A DNA stretch of 64,000 nucleotides, taken from the NCBI GenBank assembly GCA_026003175.1, contig BPGT01000002.1, positions 1,240,001 to 1,304,000 of the forward strand, read 5' to 3'. The stretch comes from Armatimonadota bacterium (GTDB lineage: Bacteria; Armatimonadota; HRBIN16). The stretch's first letter is position 1. Each line of letters begins with the position of its first letter. The notes under the pieces were generated by a model. That model saw nothing but the letters and a program-made list of their open reading frames with translations, was not told the DNA's origin and searched no databases. Positions 54,328-64,000 of this stretch are shown here, one piece after another. A program made the position numbers and the translations under genes.

Positions 54328-55776
54328 ATGGCACGTTTGATGACGGGGAAGAAACCTCTCTGGCAGATAGCCACCGCAACCGATGTCGGTAGAAAGCGGG
54401 CGCACAACGAGGACAGCTACGCCGTGCTCAACACGGCACAGCTGCGAGCAGTTTACGATTTCGCCCTGATCGTGGCTGACGGTATGGGAGGACGCAACGC
54501 CGGAGAGGTCGCCAGCCGTGTGGCAGTGGAGGCGGCATCGCAGGCGATACTGAACAACGTGACACACGCTGACGCCCCTGCCTTGCTGCGTTTCGCGGTA
54601 GAGGCGGCGCATGTCTCCATCCAGCAACGCGCCCAGGAGAACACGGAGTACGAGGGCATGGGCACTACTCTGGTAATCGCCCTGGTGAAGGACACAGAAG
54701 CATGGATCGCCAGCGTAGGCGACAGCCGCGCGTACATCCTGCGAGATAACCAGCTTCTGCCTTTGACGGAAGACCACACCTTCGTCGCCGAGCAGGTGCG
54801 CGCAGGCGGAATGAGCATCGAGCAAGCACGGCATAGTCGCTTCCGACACATGCTGACCCGGGCTGTGGGCACGAACGCCGACTACACTCCTGATATCATC
54901 TCGGCGAACCTGGAACCGGGCGATGCACTGATGCTCTGCACCGACGGGTTAACGAGCATGGTTTGGGAAGAGGAGATTGTGCGCCTTTTGCGCAAGCATC
55001 GTCACGACCCCGAACGTGCCTGCCAAAGCCTTATCGAGGTCGCCAACGCGCAGGGTGGGCAGGACAATATTACCGTGTTACTGGCAGCAGACATGCGCGA
55101 GGTCCCTGCCCAGTATGATGATGAAGAAGAACTGCAGACGGTCTCCGAACTGCCGACGCTTAAGAACCCGCTACGTCAGGTAGCGCGTCTAACGCAACAC
55201 CTTTCCCTCCGACACGTAGTGTCGGGTGCTGTAGCGGCGATAGTGGTAGTGGGTGTGCTGTGGGGAATTTCCTCTGTGCGAAAGCCAAAACCTGCGCCTC
55301 AGCTGCTACCGCCTCCACCTATCGTGGACCTGGCAAGCGTGCGCTATGCAGAGCAGCCGCAGGTGCTGTTGAACAAACCGTTACGTGGTGCACCGCTGGT
55401 TGTGGCGCCAGACGGCAATATCTATGCTATGAGCGAACAGGGAAGGATACTGCGCATCTCGCCGGAGGGGAAAATACTCACCGCATCCGACGTACCCTTC
55501 AGTGCTGCAGCAAATCCCGAAATCAAGCCTGACATGGTATATTTCGCCACTGACCCACAGGGTAATTTCTACGTGTGCGATCGGGCAGCCCGACGTATCC
55601 TCAAATACCGTCCGGATGGAACATTGCTCGGCAACATCGGCGAAGGCAGGTTGAAGCGGCCAGCTGCACTGGCGGTGGCAAAGGACGGTTCGGTATACGT
55701 GATAGATGCGGGCAAACTGACTGTCTTCCGCGCGATACCGGCAGGGATGGACAATGGCGCTCAGCCCCATCGGTAA
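54328..55776 (+). CDS. Membrane PP2C-type Ser/Thr phosphatase with extracellular propeller-like domain
   Basis: A 482-residue protein: PP2C domain at about 10-255 with ATDVGRKRAHNEDS, VADGMGG, GTTLVIA, VGDSRAYI and GGQDNITVLL (metal-binding Asp residues present), a membrane helix at about 296-316, and an outward-facing C-terminus of NHL-like repeats (VVAPDGNIYAMSEQGRILRI, ATDPQGNFYVCDRAARRILK, AVAKDGSVYVID). Usual PstP enzymes lack such a sensor. It should reverse the action of the overlapping kinase. ATG at 54328 has GGAG seven bases upstream. Confidence 0.88.
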   Translation: MARLMTGKKPLWQIATATDVGRKRAHNEDSYAVLNTAQLRAVYDFALIVADGMGGRNAGEVASRVAVEAASQAILNNVTHADAPALLRFAVEAAHVSIQQRAQENTEYEGMGTTLVIALVKDTEAWIASVGDSRAYILRDNQLLPLTEDHTFVAEQVRAGGMSIEQARHSRFRHMLTRAVGTNADYTPDIISANLEPGDALMLCTDGLTSMVWEEEIVRLLRKHRHDPERACQSLIEVANAQGGQDNITVLLAADMREVPAQYDDEEELQTVSELPTLKNPLRQVARLTQHLSLRHVVSGAVAAIVVVGVLWGISSVRKPKPAPQLLPPPPIVDLASVRYAEQPQVLLNKPLRGAPLVVAPDGNIYAMSEQGRILRISPEGKILTASDVPFSAAANPEIKPDMVYFATDPQGNFYVCDRAARRILKYRPDGTLLGNIGEGRLKRPAALAVAKDGSVYVIDAGKLTVFRAIPAGMDNGAQPHR

Positions 55777-57400
55777 ATACGAACGTGTAGACGTACTGGG
55801 TTACGGCGCGACGGGCATTGTGTACCTTGCGTGGGATTCCTTGCTGCGCAAGCAGGTTGCGCTGAAAGAAATCAACATCCAGGCAGGCGACATGGAGCGA
55901 TTCCTGGAAGAGGCTCGTTTGCTGGACCGCCTGAACCACCCCAACATCGTGCGCGTGCACAGCGTAGACCGTGTAGACGGCAAAATCCTTATCGCGATGG
56001 AATATGTGCCCGGCGTCAACCTGCAGGAACTGTTGCGCCAGCAGGGCAAGCTGCCCATCCGACAGGCTCTGGATATCGCCATTCAGGTGCTGGACGCGCT
56101 GGAGTATGCTCACCGCAACCATACCATCCACCGCGACATCAAACCGGGCAACATCCTGATACGCAAAGACGGCGTGGTGAAACTGGTGGACTTTGGGTTG
56201 GCGACCATACTGGGCACAGGCTCGTATGCGGGCGGAGCGGGAACCTACGTGTACATGGCGCCTGAGGATTTCGAAGAGGAAGAGCACTCCGACCATCGCT
56301 CCGACCTGTGGGCAGTAGGTGTGACGCTGTACGAGATGGTCACCGGTCACCGACCGTTCAACGCCGTCAACCCGAAGAACCCCTTCTCGTGGCAGGAGGC
56401 AGTGCAGAAGCAGCAACCGCCGCCCCTGCAGCAGTTTGCGCCCAACGCACCGTCCGCCCTGCAGACGGTGATAGAGCGAGCGCTGGCGAAGCGCAAAGAA
56501 GACCGCTACCCGACAGCGGGGGAGTTTGCCCAGGCGCTGCGTCGCGTGCAGGTGATGCTGCCTGATACAGGAGACGAAACGCTTGCAGTGGTGTCGTCGC
56601 AGGCGTATGGTGCTCAGCAGCGACAGAAACCCTCACTGCGTGTTGCGCCTGAAAGCCCGCGCTCCGCTGCTGCCCATGTGGAACCGCAGGAGGTTTCGCT
56701 CGGTCCGGTACGCCAGGGCGAGCAGTGTACCGCCAGAGTGGTGGTGCGCTCGACGAATCGCAAGCCGCTGGACGCGCGGCTGGTTTCACAACCAGGCTGG
56801 CTGTATGTGCACCCTCCTGTGCTGCAACGCAAACGGCAGATAGTGACCCTCACCGCCGACACGGGTATGGTCTCCACACAGGGTACCCTGTCTGACGTGG
56901 TGCAGTTTGTCAACGGAGAAAGCCGAATCAACATCCCTGTTAAGATCGAGGTATTGCCACCCCGTCCGCAATTCCGACAGGTAGCATACTGGTATGTGCC
57001 TCTATTCGTTGCGTGCCTGGTGCCATTATTCACCGTGATACTCGGCTCCAACCAGTGGACTCACTGGATGCCTATCGGTCTGGAACTTTCGGGCTTGCTG
57101 GGGGCAATGTTGACGCTCATCACCATCGGAGCGGAGCTGCGCTCCGGAGAGCGAACGGCGGCGGTTCTGCTGATGCTCACCGGTTTGTCGGCAACGGGAA
57201 CCTATCTGGGAGTGCTCGGCGACCCCCAGAACCACCCGCAAGGCAGGGTAGCGGTAGACCTGCTGACCATCATGGGAGCAGTGTTGCTGCTTCAGGTGTT
57301 CAGCACACGCCGCTGGAAGTGGTGGGGATGGGTTCTGGTAGGGTTATCGCTGGCTCTGTCGGGAGTGATCGCTTCGATACTGGGAACACGAGTATCATAA
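55754..57400 (+). CDS. PknB-type Ser/Thr protein kinase with C-terminal membrane domain
   Basis: A 548-residue Hanks-type kinase. Kinase domain about 8-265: glycine loop LGYGATGIVY, Lys38 (VALKE), HRDIKPGN (126-133), DFG and MAPED in place of APE. A linker and a beta-rich segment (about 300-400, VSLGPVRQGEQCTARVVVRS) precede about four membrane helices (412-530). No PASTA repeats. It overlaps the phosphatase gene by 23 bases, so the kinase and phosphatase are made together. Targets are unknown; FhaA-like protein and the following DprE-like enzymes are candidates by position. Confidence 0.93.
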   Translation: MALSPIGKYERVDVLGYGATGIVYLAWDSLLRKQVALKEINIQAGDMERFLEEARLLDRLNHPNIVRVHSVDRVDGKILIAMEYVPGVNLQELLRQQGKLPIRQALDIAIQVLDALEYAHRNHTIHRDIKPGNILIRKDGVVKLVDFGLATILGTGSYAGGAGTYVYMAPEDFEEEEHSDHRSDLWAVGVTLYEMVTGHRPFNAVNPKNPFSWQEAVQKQQPPPLQQFAPNAPSALQTVIERALAKRKEDRYPTAGEFAQALRRVQVMLPDTGDETLAVVSSQAYGAQQRQKPSLRVAPESPRSAAAHVEPQEVSLGPVRQGEQCTARVVVRSTNRKPLDARLVSQPGWLYVHPPVLQRKRQIVTLTADTGMVSTQGTLSDVVQFVNGESRINIPVKIEVLPPRPQFRQVAYWYVPLFVACLVPLFTVILGSNQWTHWMPIGLELSGLLGAMLTLITIGAELRSGERTAAVLLMLTGLSATGTYLGVLGDPQNHPQGRVAVDLLTIMGAVLLLQVFSTRRWKWWGWVLVGLSLALSGVIASILGTRVS

Positions 57401-57412
57401 TGTGGGTGAGTG

Positions 57413-57601
57413 ATGATGCGAGAGAACCCGTTTCCGGGCATGAACCCCTATCTGGAAGACCCGCAGCTGTGGCCGGGGGTGTACTACCGGTTCGTCACCT
57501 ATCTGGCTGACGCCATTGCACCGTCCTTGCAGGTCAGCTTGCTTCAATCTGCCCTTGCTGTAGGATATTTGCTGGTACATGGCGAACTGCTTCCACAATG
57601 A
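57413..57601 (+). pseudogene. DUF4058 N-terminal remnant
   Basis: The first 35 residues (RENPFPGMNPYLEDPQLWPG) match the start of DUF4058 proteins, which are normally about 250 residues. After APSLQ the similarity ends and the frame runs into the start of the DprE1-like gene (ATGA overlap). No other frame restores the family sequence. It is probably a deletion remnant whose end now lies at the junction with the dpr genes. Confidence 0.6.
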
Positions 57602-58967
57602 CCTCTTTGACGCTCCACAAACAGATAACCGGCTGGGGACGGTATCCACGCGCCCTGTGCCATCTCTATCGCCCGGAGCGGGTGGGAGGGGTGATAGGCA
57701 CGCTGCAACACGCCGAGCCGAACGGTTTCCTGCCACGCGGGTTGGGGCGGGCGTATGGCGATGCCGCGCTCAACAGCGAGGGCGGGATTATCCTGATGGA
57801 GCGCATCGACCGTTTCCTCGCCTTTGACGAAAGCACAGGTGTGGTGCGGTGCGAGGCGGGTGTGTCGCTGGCGGACATCATCTCCACCTTCCTGCCACGC
57901 GGGTGGTTCCTGCCGGTGACGCCGGGCACCAAGTTCTGCACGGTTGGCGCGTGTGTGGCGTGCGACGTACACGGCAAAAATCACCATCACGATGGCTCCA
58001 TCGGCAATTTCGTGCGCTCGCTTACCTTGCTTCTGCCTTCGGGGGAAACGGTGCGCTGTTCGCGCGAGCAAAACCCTGAACTCTTCTACGCCACCATCGG
58101 CGGGATGGGTTTGACAGGCATCACCTTAGAGGTGGAACTGCAGCTGCGCCGGGTAGATACCGGCTGGATGGTGGTGGATTACGTGCGCACACGCGATCTG
58201 GATGAGACCCTGCGCACTTTCCACGAGCGCGATGAGCATTATCTGTATTCGGTGGCGTGGCTGGATTGCGTGGCGCAGGGCAGGGGTTTCGGCAGGGGGG
58301 TGCTGATGTTCGGCAGGCATGCGACGGTGGACAATCTGCCCCCCGCCAGACGCCAGAACCCGTTCACCATCCCCCGCAAGCGCGACAAAAGCGTGCCGGT
58401 AGACCTGCCGGAGTTCGTGCTGAATCCCCTCTCATTGAAGGCGTTCAATGGGGCTTACTACGCTACGCATCCCAGTCGCGAAGGCGTGTTCGTGGATTAT
58501 AACACCTACTTCTACCCACTGGACAGCATCCTGCAGTGGAACCGCGCGTACGGCAAGCGAGGTTTTGTGCAATGGCAGTGCGTGTTGCCGTACGAGAACG
58601 GGATGGAGAACCTCACGCGCATTTTGGAGACAGCGCAGCGACGGCACGCTTACCCCTTCCTGTCGGTGCTGAAGCGCATGGGCGAGAGCAGTGGTGGCAT
58701 CCTCTCCTTCCCCATGCCGGGCTACACCATCGCGTTGGACTTTCCGATACGCAACGGGCTGTTTGAAGTGCTGAACGAGCTGGATAAAATCGTCATCGAG
58801 GCGGGCGGCAGGCTGTACCTGGCGAAGGACGCGCGCATGTCGGCGGAGACCTTCCACACGACCTATCCGCAACTGCCGCGCTGGCAGGCGGTGAAGACGC
58901 AGGTGGACCCGAAAGGGGTATTGCAGTCCGACCTGGCGCGTCGCCTGCGTCTGATGGAGGTGGCGAA

Positions 58968-58971
<4 letters not shown>
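57598..58971 (+). CDS. dprE1: DprE1-like FAD-dependent oxidoreductase
   Basis: Homologue of decaprenylphosphoryl-beta-D-ribose 2'-oxidase, which with DprE2 makes the arabinose donor of mycobacterial cell walls. The 457-residue protein has the FAD-binding PCMH signatures LPRGLGRAYGDAALN, VTPGTKFCTVGACVACDVHG, KNHHHDGSIGNFVRS and ATIGGMGLTGI, all close to DprE1. Substrate in this organism is unknown; another polyprenyl-phosphate sugar or free sugar is possible. Start overlaps the DUF4058 remnant; stop overlaps the next gene's ATG. Confidence 0.85.
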
Positions 58972-62021
<3,050 letters not shown>

Positions 62022-62092
62022 TGCCCGCAGCCTCCGTGAAACTGGTTTTGTGAGGGAATCATTCGTGAGTGCGTTAGAGGTATCCTGCGAGT

Positions 62093-62623
62093 TTACTCAG
62101 TGTCGATCTCTCCCACCTGACGCATTATCCGGATATATAGGTCATGCTTCATGTGGAAACCTGCTTCAGACAGCTTCTCCAAGAGAGGCCGAAGCGAAGG
62201 CACCACCCCGGTTTCCCTCGCCAGTTTCAGTATTCCCAACGTCCCCAGGACCGGAATGTTGTGCTGTTGCGCCCAGCGACGTGCCAGCAGGTCATCAAGA
62301 AGCACAACGACTCGCTCCCTGCTCCTTGAGGCGCGAAGTGCAATGCTCAGTGCTTCTCGTTCCCCCATGCCCAGTGCGGAAGGAATATCCGCGGGAACCG
62401 GTCCCGACCGCACCAGATCCAACCAGCTACCAGTTACCTGATGTAACTCTGCCGATCCAACGCGCTGCTCTCCCCGGAGTATTTCCTGATAAACAGACTG
62501 TGGCAGGTAAACCTTTGCGAAAAACGGCGGTAGCAAATCCACATGATGAGCGAACGAGAGGGCAATCCACACGCTAGTGTCAACGACGGCTGTAGCCTTC
62601 GAGGTCTCCTTTGTACAGATCAC
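62093..62623 (-). CDS. DUF3368 PIN-domain toxin
   Basis: A 176-residue PIN ribonuclease-like toxin. Acidic residues are in VVDTSVWIAL, LPQSVYQEI, MGEREALSIAL and LLDDLLARR; the LGTLGILKLA end is characteristic of DUF3368. GTG at 62623 overlaps the antitoxin stop as GTGA, as usual for this pair; an ATG at 62668 would give a longer protein inside the antitoxin gene. Its partner is the UPF0175 protein. Confidence 0.85.
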   Translation of the reverse strand: MICTKETSKATAVVDTSVWIALSFAHHVDLLPPFFAKVYLPQSVYQEILRGEQRVGSAELHQVTGSWLDLVRSGPVPADIPSALGMGEREALSIALRASRSRERVVVLLDDLLARRWAQQHNIPVLGTLGILKLARETGVVPSLRPLLEKLSEAGFHMKHDLYIRIMRQVGEIDTE

Positions 62624-62886
62624 TGCTGGTTTCTCAATTCGGCAATAGTAGACTCCTCCATTGCCCAATCGGATTCCGAATAGTCATAGTACACACCACC
62701 CTGTTCTCCCAGCAGCTTCGCAAAGTCGACCAGAGACATCCCAAGCAGCTCGGCACCACGCGATATGCTCATACGGTGCTTTTGCACAAGCGTGAGAACG
62801 TATGTCTGTAACGCGAGTCGCTGTCTTTCCTCTGGTGATAAAAGTTCGGCTACCTCATCGGGTAGTTCTATGGTTATCGCTCGCAT
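62620..62886 (-). CDS. UPF0175-family antitoxin
   Basis: An 88-residue protein typical of UPF0175: ITIELPDEVAELL at the start, a helix-turn-helix-like MSISRGAELLGMSLVDFAKLL, and a tail GVYYDYSESDW. UPF0175 and DUF3368 proteins form a well-known toxin-antitoxin pair. The ATG at 62886 is preferred over an upstream frame extension; GGTGGG precedes it. Confidence 0.85.
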   Translation of the reverse strand: MRAITIELPDEVAELLSPEERQRLALQTYVLTLVQKHRMSISRGAELLGMSLVDFAKLLGEQGGVYYDYSESDWAMEESTIAELRNQQ

Positions 62887-62912
62887 GAGAGACCACCCAC
62901 CTTTTGCCAATA

Positions 62913-63836
62913 CTATCCATCAGACGTTATCATACCAGTACCGCTTACCGGTTGCAACCGGGTTCGAAACGCTGGCAGCTCGGCGGCGAACAGCACGTTG
63001 TGCGCCCAGCCCGCGTATGCGCCGAAACGCGCCCGGAAAAAGTCACCCACCTGCCAGTATACCTTTTCGGTAAGGCTGCGCCCCTGCAGCTCAGGCAGGT
63101 AGTCGCGCCGTGCGATTTGCCATACATGCGTGTCTACCGGTATCGCCTGCGGCTTGTCCAGCGCAAACAGGCACACACAATCGGCGATCTTGTGCCCCAC
63201 GCCGGGCAGGGTCGTCAGCGCGTGATGCGCCTCTTCATACGGAGCGTAGCGCAAGCGGTACAGCCAATCTCTCCCCCGTTCGTGAAGATACCTCGCAGCC
63301 TGCACAACCACTCTTGCCCGATAACCAAAACCGAGGGCAAAGAGATCCTCCTCGCGGGCTTCTGCCAGAGTGTGCACCGGGGGAAAACGATGGTAATCCA
63401 CTCCGTCTACTGCTGCCAGTCTCTTTCCGTAGCGTTGGCAGAGGGAATCAATCATGCGCGTGATGCGCGGGATGTTGTTCGCACTGGAGCACAGAAAACT
63501 GAAAAGACACTCCACGGGGTCTATACGCAGCACGCGCAAGCCAGGAAAAGCAGGAGCAACTTTGGCGAACCGCACATCCGCCTCACACCATTGCCGATAC
63601 AGTGGAGCAAGAGGAATGTGTAGCCGGAAATAGTCGCGGAGCAAGGGGGCAATCTCATCGTTCGGGAAGGATTGATAGAGAACATCATCTGCCGTCTGGC
63701 GCAGGGTGACAATATAAGAGCCAATAACCCCCCTCCACTCGTTTGCAGCAACCGGTTTCCAGCGGAACGACTGCCCGCAAACGAGGGTCACGTCACATCG
63801 CAGCTCTTCCGGCGGCACATCTAGCGAACGCCACAT
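62913..63836 (-). CDS. ogg: OGG1-type 8-oxoguanine DNA glycosylase
   Basis: Removes 8-oxoguanine paired with C and nicks the strand. The 307-residue protein resembles eukaryotic OGG1: CGQSFRWKP, CSSANNIPRI (the Asn pair of the OGG1 pocket), and the helix-hairpin-helix LPGVGHKIADC with Lys216 as nucleophile and Asp235 in VDTHVWQIA. ATG at 63836 overlaps the rex stop as TGATG. It is a rarer alternative to bacterial MutM. Confidence 0.9.
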   Translation of the reverse strand: MWRSLDVPPEELRCDVTLVCGQSFRWKPVAANEWRGVIGSYIVTLRQTADDVLYQSFPNDEIAPLLRDYFRLHIPLAPLYRQWCEADVRFAKVAPAFPGLRVLRIDPVECLFSFLCSSANNIPRITRMIDSLCQRYGKRLAAVDGVDYHRFPPVHTLAEAREEDLFALGFGYRARVVVQAARYLHERGRDWLYRLRYAPYEEAHHALTTLPGVGHKIADCVCLFALDKPQAIPVDTHVWQIARRDYLPELQGRSLTEKVYWQVGDFFRARFGAYAGWAHNVLFAAELPAFRTRLQPVSGTGMITSDG

Positions 63837-64000
63837 CACACGCCGTCAATCTGGTGTGTGGAGGAGACAACCGGGCGGTCCTCTTCATGCTCTAGATGGT
63901 AGGAAAGCACCGCCAGCTCCTGCAGGAAGGAGACGTTGCGCACCACCACGTGTGGCGGAACCCGCAGGATAGTGGGTGCAAAATTGAGGATGGCGGTCAC
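63836..64000 (-). CDS. rex: Redox-sensing repressor Rex (C-terminal part; 5' end outside window)
   Basis: Fifty-four codons plus stop of a gene that begins beyond the right edge. AILNFAPTILRVPPHVVVRN followed by VSFLQELAVLSYHL is the conserved Rex C-terminus (domain-swapped helix). Rex senses NADH/NAD+ and represses fermentation and respiration genes. Coupled to ogg by a TGATG overlap. Confidence 0.8.
   Translation of the reverse strand: MTAILNFAPTILRVPPHVVVRNVSFLQELAVLSYHLEHEEDRPVVSSTHQIDGV

Overview
The window looks like a chromosomal segment of a thermophilic or hot-spring bacterium of the Armatimonadota type, at roughly 58-60% GC judged by eye. This placement is an inference. It rests on a prepilin of the [17 protein letters not shown] / [14 protein letters not shown] type with an H-x-DG tail behind a LacI regulator, many loosely related intergenic repeats, an M.TaqI-like methyltransferase, and a housekeeping set (asd-dapA-RNase J, pyrK-pyrD-pyrF, hypC-hypD-hypE, rex-ogg) that fits a Gram-positive-related, Terrabacteria-like lineage. 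No rRNA, tRNA, CRISPR array, prophage or intact insertion sequence was seen.

Layout. 1-2.1 kb: a ParB-like protein with a zinc-ribbon tail, running off the left edge, divergent from three small unknown genes. 2.2-4.6 kb: pyrK-pyrD-pyrF on the minus strand. 4.8-8.5 kb: three unknown genes, two of them secreted. 8.6-13 kb: a frameshifted small gene, a secreted neutral-ceramidase-like enzyme fused to an SCP2 domain, a frameshifted SH3b-NlpC/P60 peptidase and a Tat-exported oligogalacturonate-lyase-like protein. 13-17.3 kb: hypC-hypD and hypE, separated by a convergent PAS-GGDEF-CZB diguanylate cyclase. 17.4-19 kb: a frameshifted XRE-ImmA/IrrE regulator with a PIN toxin. 19.1-27.5 kb: asd, dapA, rnj, a TPR protein, hsp20, lon and an orphan DarG-like macrodomain protein. 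27.5-33.3 kb: a metal-responsive RND efflux operon headed by a double-YHS protein, with two operator-like dyads in its promoters. 33.5-37.1 kb: steA-steB-GT2-GT4 envelope/division operon. 37.4-44.6 kb: a 1552-residue glycosidase-like protein, an autoregulated LacI repressor, a small membrane protein and a prepilin. 44.7-51.1 kb: HAD phosphatase, clostripain-like lipoprotein, a two-gene arginine dihydrolase/ornithine cyclodeaminase pair and an OYE-family oxidoreductase. 51.4-59.7 kb: M20 amidohydrolase, then FHA - microprotein - PP2C - Ser/Thr kinase, then a DprE1/DprE2-like pair. 59.7-64 kb: orphan M.TaqI-like methyltransferase, ribokinase, UPF0175/DUF3368 toxin-antitoxin, OGG1-type glycosylase and the end of rex.

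How the genes fit together. Two blocks recall actinobacterial envelope biology: SteA/SteB with two glycosyltransferases, and an FHA/PP2C/kinase module directly followed by DprE1/DprE2 homologues. The metal block (YHS protein, adaptor with two metal-binding tails, RND pump) is a self-contained efflux system that lacks its outer-membrane factor here. The arginine pair would degrade arginine through ornithine to proline, the route performed by the fused cyanobacterial ArgZ/AgrE. Three genes each contain one extra base in a run of five or six C or G, which points to base-calling error or homopolymer slippage.
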